Both the position numbers and the translations under genes were made by a program. Below, one piece after another: positions 16,311 to 24,987 of a stretch of 64,000 nt of DNA. Position 1 is the first letter of the stretch. Each line of letters begins with the position of its first letter. Below the pieces are notes generated by a model. That model searched no databases. It saw only the letters and a list, made by a program, of their open reading frames with translations, and was not told the origin of the DNA. The stretch is from assembly GCA_934654795.1 (NCBI GenBank), contig CAKUGT010000005.1, positions 1-64,000 of the forward strand. The letters are read 5' to 3'. Source of the stretch: an uncultured Collinsella sp. (GTDB lineage: Bacteria > Actinomycetota > Coriobacteriia > Coriobacteriales > Coriobacteriaceae).

Positions 16311-17036
16311 ATGGAGTACATGCAGGTCAACCGCGCCAACGGTCGCGCCGCCAACGAGTTACGCCCCGTTAAGCTCACCCGTGGCGTCATGAAGCACGCC
16401 CACGGCTCGTGCCTGGCCGAGTTTGGCGACACGCGCGTGCTGTGCGCCGCCACTATCGAGGAGGGCGTGCCGGGCTGGCGAAAGGGAGCTAAGGCCGGCT
16501 GGGTGACCGCGGAATACGCCATGCTGCCGGCGTCGACCGGTAAGCGCTGCAAGCGCGAGCACGCTAACCGCAAGGGTCGCTCCATGGAGATCGAACGCCT
16601 CATTGGCCGCAGCCTGCGTACTGTCGTCAACATGAAGGCGCTCGGCGAGTACACCGTTACCATCGACTGCGATGTGATCCAGGCCGATGGCGGCACGCGT
16701 ACAGCGAGCATCACCGGCGCCTGGGTGGCGCTGCACGACGCCCTCGCCATGTGGGTCGAGGCAGGCAAGATCGAGCGCATCCCGCTTACCGGCCAGGTGG
16801 CTGCCATCTCCATGGGCGTTGTCGACGGCAATACGCTGCTTGACCTCGATTATTCCGAGGACAGCCACGCCGAGGTCGACATGAACCTCGTCGTTACCGA
16901 CACCGGCGAGATGATCGAGCTCCAGGGTACCGGCGAGCAGGCGCCCTTCGACCGTAAGCGCCTCAACGCCTTGCTCGACCTGGGCGACAAAGGCATCGCC
17001 GAGCTCATCGAGCTCCAGCGCCAAGCCCTCGCCTAA
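16311..17036 (+). CDS. rph: Ribonuclease PH
   Basis: This 241-residue phosphorolytic exoribonuclease trims the 3' ends of tRNA precursors. It has the RNase PH fold motifs: [13 protein letters not shown] near the N-terminus, [11 protein letters not shown], the Arg-rich GRSLR segment and [18 protein letters not shown], with its metal- and phosphate-site residues. Length is normal. GAAAGGA precedes the ATG. The downstream order rph-rdgB is common in Gram-positive bacteria and links RNA processing with nucleotide-pool cleaning. Confidence 0.96.
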   Translation: MEYMQVNRANGRAANELRPVKLTRGVMKHAHGSCLAEFGDTRVLCAATIEEGVPGWRKGAKAGWVTAEYAMLPASTGKRCKREHANRKGRSMEIERLIGRSLRTVVNMKALGEYTVTIDCDVIQADGGTRTASITGAWVALHDALAMWVEAGKIERIPLTGQVAAISMGVVDGNTLLDLDYSEDSHAEVDMNLVVTDTGEMIELQGTGEQAPFDRKRLNALLDLGDKGIAELIELQRQALA

Positions 17037-17073
17037 CCTGCCAAAAAGGGACAGGTTTATTTTGGCAGGTTTT
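17035..17073 (+). repeat. GGGACAGG-core hairpin at the rph stop codon (family member A)
   Basis: AACCTGCCAAAA and TTTTGGCAGGTT flank a loop containing GGGACAGGTTTA. The hairpin starts inside the rph stop codon and ends in a T run, so it may also terminate transcription. It shares its sense-strand loop core with hairpins at 24675, 51783, 54500 and 57487. Confidence 0.75.
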
Positions 17074-17179
17074 ATCTGCGGAGACGTCTAGACACAAGAC
17101 TGCCGTTGATTGAGAGGGGAGAGGCGGAGGCCCTCGTCGCCCTCGGCGCGGCATTGCTATAGAGACAAGGAGACCACTC

Positions 17180-17821
17180 ATGGCACTTGAGAAGATCGAC
17201 ATCGACACCCTCGACCCGGCGGCGACCATTGTCGTGGCAACGGGCAACGCCCATAAGCTCACCGAGATCGAGGCCATTTTGGGCAAGGTCATGCCCGAGG
17301 TTCGCTTTGTGGCGCTCGGTCAGCTGGGCGATTTTGAGGACCCCGAGGAAAACGGCACGACGTTTTTGGAGAACGCCATCATCAAGGCGCAGGCTGCCGT
17401 CGAAGAGACGGGGCTCATGGCCATTGCCGACGATTCGGGCCTGGTCGTCGACGCACTGGACGGTGAGCCCGGTGTGTATAGCGCGCGCTACGCGGGCGTT
17501 CACGGCGACGATGCCGCCAACAACGCCAAGCTGCTCGTGAATCTGGAGGGCGTGGCCGACGAGGACCGCACTGCGCGCTTTATGAGCGTCGTCGCGCTCA
17601 TCGATACGGACGGCCTGGTCACCTATGGCGAGGGCGCCTGCGAGGGCGTTATCGCGCACGAGGGTCGCGGCGATCACGGCTTTGGCTACGACCCGCTGTT
17701 CCTGCCGGTCGATACGCCGGGCAAGACTATGGCCGAGCTCACGGCGGACGAGAAGAACGCCATCAGCCATCGATTCCATGCGCTCGAGCACCTATCCGCC
17801 AAACTGACGGGCGAGGAGTAA
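17180..17821 (+). CDS. rdgB: XTP/dITP (non-canonical purine NTP) pyrophosphatase
   Basis: This 213-residue Ham1-family enzyme hydrolyses dITP, ITP and XTP to monophosphates and keeps deaminated purines out of nucleic acids. It shows VATGNAHKLTEI (about 14-25), ENGTTFLENA, ADDSGLVVDAL and GRGDHGFGYDPLF. ACAAGGAG lies about 8 nt before the ATG. It is followed after 3 nt by dtd, so the two proofreading enzymes are co-transcribed. Confidence 0.95.
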   Translation: MALEKIDIDTLDPAATIVVATGNAHKLTEIEAILGKVMPEVRFVALGQLGDFEDPEENGTTFLENAIIKAQAAVEETGLMAIADDSGLVVDALDGEPGVYSARYAGVHGDDAANNAKLLVNLEGVADEDRTARFMSVVALIDTDGLVTYGEGACEGVIAHEGRGDHGFGYDPLFLPVDTPGKTMAELTADEKNAISHRFHALEHLSAKLTGEE

Positions 17822-17824
17822 GCC

Positions 17825-18271
17825 GTGCGTGCGGTGGTGCAGCGCGTACTCAATGCCGGCGTGACAGTCGACGGCGAGTGCGTGGGCAAAATTGGGCGCG
17901 GCTATCTGGTGCTGTTGGGCGTGGGCCACGGCGACACGCGCGCCGAGGCTGATAAGCTGTGGGGCAAGCTCCGCGGTTTGCGTATTAACGAGGACGAGAA
18001 CGGCAAGACCAACCTGGCACTTGCCGATGTCGACGGCGAGGTTCTCGTGGTGTCACAGTTCACGCTGTTCGCCGACTGCCGCCACGGCCGCCGTCCGTCG
18101 TTTACCGATGCAGGCGCCCCCGATGTTGCCAACGAGCTCTACGAGTACTTCCTGACGCTCGTTCGCCAAGATGTCGAACACGTGGCGCACGGCATCTTTG
18201 GCGCCGATATGAAAGTCGACTTGGTCAACGACGGCCCATTCACCATCGTCCTCGATACCGACAATCTGTAA
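17825..18271 (+). CDS. dtd: D-aminoacyl-tRNA deacylase
   Basis: This 148-residue enzyme releases D-amino acids and glycine wrongly attached to tRNA. It has the standard start MRAVVQRV, the catalytic segment SQFTLFAD (near residue 78) and the C-terminal NDGPFTI segment, the Gly-Pro substrate-selecting motif. The start codon is GTG at 17825, three bases after the rdgB stop, with GAGGAG within the end of rdgB as ribosome binding site. Confidence 0.95.
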   Translation: MRAVVQRVLNAGVTVDGECVGKIGRGYLVLLGVGHGDTRAEADKLWGKLRGLRINEDENGKTNLALADVDGEVLVVSQFTLFADCRHGRRPSFTDAGAPDVANELYEYFLTLVRQDVEHVAHGIFGADMKVDLVNDGPFTIVLDTDNL

Positions 18272-18288
18272 GTAGCCAAATTAGCTAC

Positions 18289-18318
18289 TTGCGCGTGTTT
18301 GTAACAGGGTGCTATAGT
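18289..18318 (+). promoter_or_regulatory. Promoter of veg-ispE
   Basis: TTGCGC (18289-18294) and TATAGT (18313-18318) are 18 bp apart, and TGC before the -10 makes it an extended -10. A small GGGG/CCCC hairpin with a T run follows at about 18338-18358, in the leader. Confidence 0.65.
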
Positions 18319-18385
18319 ATTAGAGTTTTGTCTATCTTAGGGGTATTATCCCCTTTTTGAATTGCACCTTCTGGAGGCCCTGTTC

Positions 18386-18682
18386 ATGGAAGAGATGGAA
18401 GTCAATCACGTCGACGACATCCACGAGAAGCTGACCGATATGGTGGGCGATCGCGTCAAGGTGAAGGCCAACATGGGCCGCACCCGCGTCGTCGAGCGCA
18501 TGGGCACCATCAAGAGCGTCCACCCCGCCGTCTTTATCGTCGAGGTCGACGAGCGCCGCGGCCGCAAGTCGCGTCAGTCCTACCAGTATATCGATGTCCT
18601 CACCGGGCAGGTCGAACTGTTTGACCCCGAGAGCGGCGAGCACATTTTTACCCCGCTCGGCAACCAGCTTGAGGAGCACTAG
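18386..18682 (+). CDS. veg: Veg family protein
   Basis: This 98-residue protein matches the small Veg family of Gram-positive bacteria: a KAN-GRTR-VERMGTI segment, then HPAVFIVEVDE and SYQYIDVLTGQVEL. In Bacillus, Veg influences biofilm formation and is strongly expressed; the biochemical role is not settled. I chose ATG 18386 with GGAGG 9 nt upstream. The gene lies just before ispE, a neighbourhood shared with Bacillus, which supports the call. Confidence 0.85.
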   Translation: MEEMEVNHVDDIHEKLTDMVGDRVKVKANMGRTRVVERMGTIKSVHPAVFIVEVDERRGRKSRQSYQYIDVLTGQVELFDPESGEHIFTPLGNQLEEH

Positions 18683-18684
18683 CG

Positions 18685-19581
18685 GTGACCGATCGGTCCC
18701 TCACCCTTACCGCGCCGGCAAAGATTAACCTCTACCTGGGGGTTCATACCGAGCGCGATGACCGCGGCTACCACAGGGTCGATTCCCTGATGGCAGCCGT
18801 CGGTCTTTCCGATACCGTGACGGTTACGCCGGCGCAGGCGTTGACCGTCCAGACGGTTCCGGCATCAGATTTTCCCATGCAAAAGAATACGGCGTATCGG
18901 GCTGCGGTTGCTATGGCCGAGCATTATGGTCGCGAGGCAAACATCTGCGTGACGATTGAGAAGCGCATTCCTTTGTGCGCCGGCTTGGGCGGTCCCTCGA
19001 CGGATGCTGCCGCGGTCATTGTCGCCTTGGCGGAGCTCTGGGGAATTGATCGCACCGATCCCGCGCTGGACAACATCGCGCGCGGTATTGGCGCCGACGT
19101 TCCCTTCTTTTTGCACGCGAGCCCTGCGTTCTACGTAGGTGGGGGAGACGTGCTGGCAACTGAGTACCCTGCGCTGCCCGCAACGCCCGTCGTGTTGGTC
19201 AAGCCGCGCGAGGCAAGTGTTTCGACAATTGAAGCCTATCGACGTTTTGACGAGGCCCCGGTGCCTGCAGACAAGCCCGGCGCGATAGCTTCTGCCTTGC
19301 GTGCTGGTGATGCCGAGACGGCATATGCGCTCATCCATAACAACCTGGGTGTCATTTCCGCACAGATGGAGCCGCAGATTCAAACGGTTCTCGATTGGCT
19401 GCGTAAACAGGACGGCACCGTTGCTGTAGATGTGTGCGGATCGGGCGCCTGCTCGTTTGCCATTTGCGACACGGCCGTCACGGCCGAAAGGCTTGCCGAC
19501 ACTGCCCTGCAAAACGGCTGGTGGTCCTGCGCGACGGAGCTCATTCCCAACACGGTTCGCATCGAAGTGCCAAAGAAGTAA
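18685..19581 (+). CDS. ispE: 4-diphosphocytidyl-2-C-methyl-D-erythritol kinase
   Basis: This 298-residue GHMP kinase performs the fourth step of the MEP isoprenoid pathway. It has PAKINLYLGV near the N-terminus, the ATP loop PLCAGLGGPSTDAAA (about 92-106) and the C-terminal motif VCGSGACSFAI. The start is GTG 2 nt after veg. The MEP pathway is also represented by ispD and ispF at 41.8-43 kb. Confidence 0.94.
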   Translation: MTDRSLTLTAPAKINLYLGVHTERDDRGYHRVDSLMAAVGLSDTVTVTPAQALTVQTVPASDFPMQKNTAYRAAVAMAEHYGREANICVTIEKRIPLCAGLGGPSTDAAAVIVALAELWGIDRTDPALDNIARGIGADVPFFLHASPAFYVGGGDVLATEYPALPATPVVLVKPREASVSTIEAYRRFDEAPVPADKPGAIASALRAGDAETAYALIHNNLGVISAQMEPQIQTVLDWLRKQDGTVAVDVCGSGACSFAICDTAVTAERLADTALQNGWWSCATELIPNTVRIEVPKK

Positions 19582-19630
19582 AAATTTCTCTAGCACACGA
19601 CGGAAATCTTTGTTACTATAGTCGAGCTAA

Positions 19631-19707
19631 CGGGTTGTGGCTCAGTTTGGTAGAGCACTGCGTTCGGGACGCAGGGGTCGCTGGTTCAAATCCAGTCAAC
19701 CCGACCA
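19631..19707 (+). tRNA. tRNA-Pro (anticodon CGG)
   Basis: The acceptor stem CGGGTTG pairs with CAACCCG, the anticodon loop TTCGGGA lies between CTGCG and CGCAG, and the T-arm is CTGGTTCAAATCCAG. CCA is encoded. Confidence 0.95.
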
Positions 19708-19717
19708 GAGCATGAGG

Positions 19718-19746
19718 AGGGACCGCTTCTTGCGGTCCCTTTTTTT
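19718..19746 (+). terminator. Terminator of tRNA-Pro
   Basis: AGGGACCGC and GCGGTCCCT form a perfect stem with a TTCTT loop, followed by seven T residues. Confidence 0.92.
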
Positions 19747-19754
19747 AGCTATTG

Positions 19755-19783
19755 TTGTGATACCGCGATACCCGCGGTATACT
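19755..19783 (+). promoter_or_regulatory. Promoter of tatA
   Basis: TTGTGA (19755-19760) and TATACT (19778-19783) are 17 bp apart. The spacer and -10 lie in a palindrome with arms ATACCGCG and CGCGGTAT, a possible operator or a hairpin. Confidence 0.7.
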
Positions 19784-19819
19784 CATTCGAGCTTGTCTCG
19801 CTGTATTGTGGAGGTCTAC

Positions 19820-20095
19820 ATGTTTGGACTGAGGGCTCCTGAGCTCATCATTATTCTCGTCGTTGTCCTGATTATCTTCGGGCCCAAGAACCTGCCGAAG
19901 CTCGGCAAGTCCCTCGGCTCTACCGTCAAGAATATCCGTGAGGGTATGGAGGGCGACGATAAGGCCGAGACCAAGCAGGCCGAGGAGGTCGTGGTCGAGC
20001 AGTCCGAGGAGGACAAGGAGATCGCAGAGCTCGAGGCCAAGCTCGCTGCTGCCAAGAAGAAGCAGGCAGAGGACAGCGACGCGGACGCAGAGTAG
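19820..20095 (+). CDS. tatA: Twin-arginine translocase subunit TatA
   Basis: This 91-residue protein has the TatA/E layout: a short N-terminal membrane helix (LIIILVVVLIIF), the hinge FGPKNLPKLGKSLG, an amphipathic helix, and a charged, mostly acidic tail with many Glu and Lys. It would form the pore for folded proteins in the membrane. The ATG at 19820 has GGAGG 6 nt upstream. It stands alone here with its own promoter and terminator; TatC is not in the window. Possible Tat-type signals nearby include the RR motif of the substrate-binding protein at 59451. Confidence 0.9.
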   Translation: MFGLRAPELIIILVVVLIIFGPKNLPKLGKSLGSTVKNIREGMEGDDKAETKQAEEVVVEQSEEDKEIAELEAKLAAAKKKQAEDSDADAE

Positions 20096-20120
20096 TCCCA
20101 TCCCTTTGGGGTGAGCACCT

Positions 20121-20159
20121 GACCGGCTTGCCCGCAGGCTAGCCGGTCTTTTTCGTTTT
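20121..20159 (+). terminator. Terminator of tatA
   Basis: GACCGGCT and AGCCGGTC form the stem; TTTTTCGTTTT follows. Confidence 0.88.
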
Positions 20160-20201
20160 GTTGACAGTTGATTGTTTGATCAGAGTTGGAGAGATATCCG
20201 T

Positions 20202-20672
20202 ATGGACGCAAGCCAGATCGTACTGACCGCTGAGGGCCGCCAGAAGCTCGTCGAGGAGCTCGCTTGGCGTGAGGGCGATTACGCCAAGGAGATCGTCGAG
20301 GACATCAAGGAAGCCCGCGCGTTCGGCGACCTTTCGGAGAACTCCGAGTACGATGCCGCTAAGGACAAGCAGGCCCAGAACGCCGCTCGTATTGCCGAGA
20401 TCCAGGCCATCCTTGCCAACGCTCAGGTTGCTGCCACCACGGGCGATCTGACCGTCTCCATCGGTTCCACCGTTTCTCTGATTGATCCCAACGGTGAGGT
20501 CATGGAAGTCACGCTCGTCGGTACCACCGAGACCAACTCGCTCGAGCACAAGATTTCCAACGAGTCTCCGGTCGGTCACGCCATCATCGGTCACGGCGAG
20601 GGCGACTCCGTCGAGGTCGTTACGCCTTCTGGCAAGACTCGCGTCTACACCATCGCCAAGATTGCACGCTAG
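20202..20672 (+). CDS. greA: Transcription elongation factor GreA
   Basis: This 156-residue protein has the N-terminal coiled-coil with the catalytic acidic tip (ARAFGDLSENSEYD, near 42-55) and the C-terminal FKBP-like domain ending in SGKTRVYTI. It rescues backtracked RNA polymerase by stimulating transcript cleavage. ATG 20202 with GGAGAG upstream gives the family's standard length. It precedes lysS, an association seen in many Gram-positive genomes. Confidence 0.95.
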   Translation: MDASQIVLTAEGRQKLVEELAWREGDYAKEIVEDIKEARAFGDLSENSEYDAAKDKQAQNAARIAEIQAILANAQVAATTGDLTVSIGSTVSLIDPNGEVMEVTLVGTTETNSLEHKISNESPVGHAIIGHGEGDSVEVVTPSGKTRVYTIAKIAR

Positions 20673-20700
20673 ACCACGGTCCCGCGTAAAGGTATGTTTT

Positions 20701-20733
20701 CGCTCCCTGGGACCGAATCCTGGGGAGCGTTTT
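20701..20733 (+). terminator. Hairpin between greA and lysS
   Basis: CGCTCCC pairs with GGGAGCG and TTTTA follows. It would act as a moderate terminator or attenuator in the greA-lysS spacer. Confidence 0.65.
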
Positions 20734-20751
20734 AGTTTGAGGAGCTAACTT

Positions 20752-22716
20752 ATGGCAGAGAACCAGAACGCCGCAGATCAGGCATCGACGCTCAACGACG
20801 AGCGCGCCACCCGCCTGGCCAAGCGCGCCGCCCTGTTCGAGGCGGGCCAGAACCCCTATCCCGAGCACTCTGAGCTTGAGGACTACGTTGCCGATATCGA
20901 GGCTAAGTACGCCGAGCTTGCCGATGGCGAGGACACCGAGGACGTCGTGAAGATCGCCGGCCGTGTGGTCGCCAAGCGCGGTCAGGGCAAGATCATGTTC
21001 ATCGTCGTGCGCGATGCGACTGCCGAGATTCAGCTGTTCTGCCGCATCAACGACATGGACGAGGCTGCCTGGAATACGCTCAAGGCCCTCGACCTGGGCG
21101 ACATCCTGGGCGTGACCGGCGTGGTCGTGCGTACCAAGCGCGGCCAGCTCTCCGTAGCCCCCAAGAGCGCGACCCTGCTTTCCAAGGCCGTTCGCCCGCT
21201 GCCCGAGAAGTTCCACGGCCTTTCCGACAAGGAGACTCGTTATCGTCAGCGCTATGTCGACCTGATCGCCAACGACGACGTTCGTGAGACCTTCCGTAAG
21301 CGTTCGCAGATTCTCTCCACCTTCCGTCGCTTTATGGAGTCCGACGGCTACATGGAGGTCGAGACCCCCATCCTGCAGACCATCCAGGGTGGTGCCACGG
21401 CCAAGCCGTTCATTACCCACTTCAACGCGCTCGATCAGGAGTGCTACCTGCGCATTGCTACCGAGCTGCACCTCAAGCGCTGCATCGTCGGCGGTTTTGA
21501 GCGCGTCTTCGAGATCGGCCGTATCTTCCGTAACGAGGGCATGGACCTTACCCACAATCCCGAGTTCACCACGATGGAGGCCTACCGTGCCTTCTCCGAC
21601 CTCGAGGGTATGAAGGCGCTCGCCCAGGGTGTCATTAAGGCGGCTAACAAGGCCATCGGCAACCCCGAGGTCATCGAGTACCAGGGCCAGACCATCGACC
21701 TTTCTGGTGAGTGGGCCAGCCGTCCCATGACCGACATCGTCTCCGACGTGCTCGGCAAGCAGGTCACCATCGACACGCCGGTCGAGGAGCTTGCTGCTGC
21801 CGCGCGTGAGAAGGGCCTGGAGATTAAGCCCGAGTGGACCGCCGGCAAGATTATCGCCGAGATCTACGATGAGCTGGGCGAGGACACCATCGTCAACCCG
21901 ACCTTCGTGTGCGATTACCCCATCGAGGTCAGCCCGCTTGCCAAGCGCTTTGAGGACGACCCGCGCCTGACGCACCGCTTTGAGCTGGTTATTGCCGGTC
22001 ACGAGTACGCCAATGCGTTCTCCGAGCTCAACGACCCGGTCGACCAGGCCGAGCGCTTCGCTGCCCAGATGGCCGAGAAGGCCGGCGGCGACGACGAGGC
22101 CATGGAGTACGACGAGGATTACGTGCGCGCCCTCGAGTACGGTATGCCTCCCGCGGGCGGCATCGGCATTGGTATCGACCGCGTGGTCATGCTGCTCACC
22201 AACCAGGCTTCTATCCGCGATGTACTGCTGTTCCCGCACATGAAGCCCGAGAAGGGTTTCCAGTCCGGAGCCGCTGCCGCCAAGGCTGCCGAGGCCGGCA
22301 ACGCCGCAAGCCCGTTCGTCAAGCCGCTCAAGCCCACGGTTGATTACTCCAAGATCGCCGTCGAGCCGCTGTTTGAGGAGTTCGTCGACTTTGATACCTT
22401 CTCCAAGAGCGATTTCCGCGCCGTGAAGGTCAAGGCATGCGAGGCCGTCAAGAAGTCCAAGAAGCTGCTGAACTTTACGCTCGACGACGGCACCGGCACC
22501 GATCGTACCATCCTCTCCGGCATTCACGGTTATTATGAGCCCGAGGACCTGGTCGGCAAGACCTTGCTCGCCATCACCAACCTGCCTCCGCGCAAGATGA
22601 TGGGCATTCCCAGCTGCGGCATGCTCATCAGCGCTATCCACGAGGAGGATGGTGAGGAGCGTCTCAACCTGATCCAGCTCGACGCCTCCATCCCCGCCGG
22701 CGCAAAGATGTACTAA
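20752..22716 (+). CDS. lysS: Lysyl-tRNA synthetase (class II) with C-terminal tRNA-binding OB domain
   Basis: This 654-residue enzyme charges tRNA-Lys. It has an N-terminal OB-fold (about 60-170), then the class II core with motif 2 (FRNEGMDLTHNPEFTTMEAY) and motif 3 (GGIGIGIDRVVMLL). Bacterial LysS proteins end near 500 residues. Here about 115 further residues (about 540-654, from FDTFSKSDFRAVKV to the end) match the Trbp111/EMAPII-type tRNA-binding domain usually found at the end of MetRS, with SGIHGYYEPEDLVGK and PRKMMGIPSCGM. The fusion should raise tRNA affinity. Confidence 0.94.
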   Translation: MAENQNAADQASTLNDERATRLAKRAALFEAGQNPYPEHSELEDYVADIEAKYAELADGEDTEDVVKIAGRVVAKRGQGKIMFIVVRDATAEIQLFCRINDMDEAAWNTLKALDLGDILGVTGVVVRTKRGQLSVAPKSATLLSKAVRPLPEKFHGLSDKETRYRQRYVDLIANDDVRETFRKRSQILSTFRRFMESDGYMEVETPILQTIQGGATAKPFITHFNALDQECYLRIATELHLKRCIVGGFERVFEIGRIFRNEGMDLTHNPEFTTMEAYRAFSDLEGMKALAQGVIKAANKAIGNPEVIEYQGQTIDLSGEWASRPMTDIVSDVLGKQVTIDTPVEELAAAAREKGLEIKPEWTAGKIIAEIYDELGEDTIVNPTFVCDYPIEVSPLAKRFEDDPRLTHRFELVIAGHEYANAFSELNDPVDQAERFAAQMAEKAGGDDEAMEYDEDYVRALEYGMPPAGGIGIGIDRVVMLLTNQASIRDVLLFPHMKPEKGFQSGAAAAKAAEAGNAASPFVKPLKPTVDYSKIAVEPLFEEFVDFDTFSKSDFRAVKVKACEAVKKSKKLLNFTLDDGTGTDRTILSGIHGYYEPEDLVGKTLLAITNLPPRKMMGIPSCGMLISAIHEEDGEERLNLIQLDASIPAGAKMY

Positions 22717-22795
22717 TTTGTTGCGCGGTTCTACGAACCGCGCAACGGCTCGACGCTTCCGCGTGCCGCATTTGGACAATCTGACGTTCAACTTC

Positions 22796-22831
22796 AAGGG
22801 CGCGACCAGAAGGTCAGCGCCCTTTCGTTTC
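22796..22831 (+). terminator. Terminator after lysS
   Basis: AAGGGCGC-GACC pairs with GGTC-A-GCGCCCTT, followed by TCGTTT. A second GC-rich hairpin with arms TTGCGCGGTTC and GAACCGCGCAA lies just after the lysS stop, at about 22722-22746. Confidence 0.75.
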
Positions 22832-23105
22832 ACGTCACCTTGTCTCAAATGCGGCCCGCTCGCTGACTTATGCTCAACCTATGGTGTCATCTCGCCCCAA
22901 AAGGACCTTGCTCGCTCTGGCGGGCTTTCGCTGTCGTTGCCAAAACATCGGCGTTGCCTTGGCCGTCAATAGTCATTGGGGACGGTCTTAAACGACTACC
23001 CAACGGCTATTGTGCACATGGTTCGCATGACAGCCGTCTCTTTTATGTTTCCTTTAGCCGTCGCTGCCTAGGATGGGGGTTAGTCGGCAGGAAGGGAGCG
23101 TCTAT
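22832..23105. other. Non-coding spacer before the ThrE-type exporter
   Basis: No gene or RNA family was recognised. Frames here are short, lack ribosome binding sites and have no domain pattern. A TAGGAT box (near 23070) preceded by TGC could be an extended -10 for the next gene. Confidence 0.4.
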
Positions 23106-24674
23106 ATGGACGACGCGAGCGATCGTGCAATCGAAGAGGACATGCTCGATCAGTTCAACTATTTTGATGATGAGGACGAGGAATTGATCGATCGTCGCGA
23201 GCCGGCGGCGCTCGATGCTTTCGACCTTGTTGATGAAGGGCCCGACGAGGACGAGGTCGAATCGACGGAACCCCCACAGCCTTCGCACCATGATTCGTTG
23301 CTCTCAAGAGTCCCCATGCACCACGGTGTCCGTGCCGGCGCACTCCATATGAAAACTGACTGGCACCAGATCGTGACGGCAGGCGATGAGCTTGCCGTCG
23401 ATGCGCCGCTCACCGATAAGTCATCCATCATCTGCCGCACCGGTATGCTTATGCTCGCGAGCGGAACGGGTGCCTGGCGTGTACGCGATACCATGAATCG
23501 CGTCGCCGCCGTACTCGGTGTCACCGTCCACGTTGACTTAAGTCTTCTGTCGTTTGAGTGCACCTGCATCGAAGATGGCCACTGCTTTAACGAGGTTGTC
23601 AGCCTGCCCACAACGGGAGTCAATACCCATCGCATTTGGATGATGGAGAGCTTCCTAAAGGAAATCGAGACGTATGGGCGCCGGTTTACCGTGCACGAAT
23701 ACCACGAGATGCTCAAGACCGTTGAGAGTTCAAAACCCGATTACTCTCCCTGGCAACAGGGCCTTGCGGCAGCTTGTGCTTGCGGCGCCTTCGTCTTTTT
23801 GCTCGGCGGCGGCCCTATCGAGATGGCCTGCGCATTCGTAGGCGCTGGTGTTGGCAACTTTGCTCGCTCTCATATTCTCAAGCAGGGTCTTGGCCAGTTT
23901 AGCGCGCTGACGATTGGCGTTGCGCTCGCTTGCGTTTCGTATCTGCTGGCATTGCTCGGCCTTGGCCAGGTCGTACCGGGGGCAATGTCGCACCAAGAAG
24001 GCTATATCGGCGCCATGCTCTTTGTGATTCCCGGCTTTCCCCTCATTACGGCAGGCCTCGACATCGCTAAGCTCGATATGCGAAGCGGCATTGAGCGTCT
24101 TTCGTATGCCGTGTCGATTATTGTGATGGCGACCCTTGTGGGCTGGATGGTTGCCGAGTGTGTGGGGCTGGCGCCGGACGACTTTGCTCCGCTCGGGCTC
24201 TCACCGTTGGCTCTTACACTCTTGCGTGTGGTGATGAGCTTTGTCGGAGTATTTGGCTTCTCGGTTATGTTCAACAGTCCGATAAAGATGGCCGCGGCGG
24301 CAGGGCTCATCGGCGCCGTGTCTAATACCTTGCGCCTTACGCTCGTCGATGCGCCGACGCTGTTTCCCTTCTTGGGCCTGAGTGCAGGCATGCCTCCCGA
24401 GGCGGCTGCGTTTACCGGCGCGCTGGTATCGGGGCTGCTCGCGAGCTTGGCCGAAATCAAGCTCACCTACCCACGTATCGCCCTCACGGTGCCATCGATT
24501 GTCATTATGGTGCCGGGCTTGTATCTGTATCGCTCGATGTATTACATGTGCACCTTCGACACGGTCAATATGCTCGGCTGGTTTGTGCGCGCGGTGCTCA
24601 TCGTGGCGTTTTTGCCCGTTGGCCTGGGCGTGGCGCGTACGCTCACTGACCCTCGCTGGCGCCACACCAGCTAA
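23106..24674 (+). CDS. Threonine/serine exporter, ThrE family (fused two-domain form)
   Basis: This 522-residue protein begins with about 75 acidic residues, continues with the soluble ThrE domain (CRTGMLMLASGTGAWRVRDTMNR, about 108-130; ECTCIEDGHC) and ends with some ten hydrophobic segments. Both halves of the ThrE family (the YjjP-like and YjjB-like parts) are in one chain, as in Corynebacterium ThrE. The predicted role is export of threonine and serine. I took ATG 23106 with GGAAGGGAG about 7 nt upstream. A GGGACAGG-core hairpin begins one base after the stop codon. Confidence 0.85.
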   Translation: MDDASDRAIEEDMLDQFNYFDDEDEELIDRREPAALDAFDLVDEGPDEDEVESTEPPQPSHHDSLLSRVPMHHGVRAGALHMKTDWHQIVTAGDELAVDAPLTDKSSIICRTGMLMLASGTGAWRVRDTMNRVAAVLGVTVHVDLSLLSFECTCIEDGHCFNEVVSLPTTGVNTHRIWMMESFLKEIETYGRRFTVHEYHEMLKTVESSKPDYSPWQQGLAAACACGAFVFLLGGGPIEMACAFVGAGVGNFARSHILKQGLGQFSALTIGVALACVSYLLALLGLGQVVPGAMSHQEGYIGAMLFVIPGFPLITAGLDIAKLDMRSGIERLSYAVSIIVMATLVGWMVAECVGLAPDDFAPLGLSPLALTLLRVVMSFVGVFGFSVMFNSPIKMAAAAGLIGAVSNTLRLTLVDAPTLFPFLGLSAGMPPEAAAFTGALVSGLLASLAEIKLTYPRIALTVPSIVIMVPGLYLYRSMYYMCTFDTVNMLGWFVRAVLIVAFLPVGLGVARTLTDPRWRHTS

Positions 24675-24707
24675 TTGGTGCAAGGGGGACAGGTTACTTT
24701 GCACCAA
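24675..24707 (+). repeat. GGGGACAGG-core hairpin at the thrE stop codon (family member B)
   Basis: TTGGTGCAA pairs with TTGCACCAA around a loop containing GGGGGACAGGTTAC. The stem sequence differs completely from member A, while the loop core is the same. Confidence 0.75.
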
Positions 24708-24710
24708 ATG

Positions 24711-24777
24711 AGTTGCGGTGAAATAGGGACTGAATTGCTGCTTAAAGGGTCAAAACAGTCCGTATTCCACCGCAACT
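24711..24777. repeat. Large inverted repeat (22-bp arms) after the thrE hairpin
   Basis: Arms 24711-24732 and 24756-24777 pair at 20 of 22 positions around a 23-nt loop. There is no T tract and no gene. It follows hairpin B directly, so the two make a composite palindromic unit. The 5' end AATGAGTTGCGG also occurs at 46277-46288, near another palindrome. Confidence 0.6.
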
Positions 24778-24892
24778 TATGGGGTCGGGGGATTATTGGT
24801 GCCCTGCATCTCCATAAACTCAACGCTTACGAAGCGCGGGGTTTTCGTGCTAGGCTGGTTCCACCACATAAGTAGTCGCAGACGCGCGTACA

Positions 24893-24946
24893 ACGGGCGG
24901 GCGAGATGAAGTCCCAACAGCTCCATCTTGCCCGCCCGTTTTTGTT
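24893..24946 (+). terminator. Terminator-like hairpin upstream of the DUF2798 gene
   Basis: ACGGGCGGGCGAGATG pairs with CATCTTGCCCGCCCGT across a 15-nt loop and ends in TTTTTG. It lies about 40 nt before the next start codon, so it could be an attenuator or the end of upstream transcription. Confidence 0.65.
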
Positions 24947-24987
24947 GCGTGGTGCCGCGGCGTAACACAGAAAGGATTTTGCCCTTT

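Noticed and set aside
22718..22972. Frame after lysS
   Set aside because: It runs through the two hairpins that end the lysS transcript and has no family resemblance.
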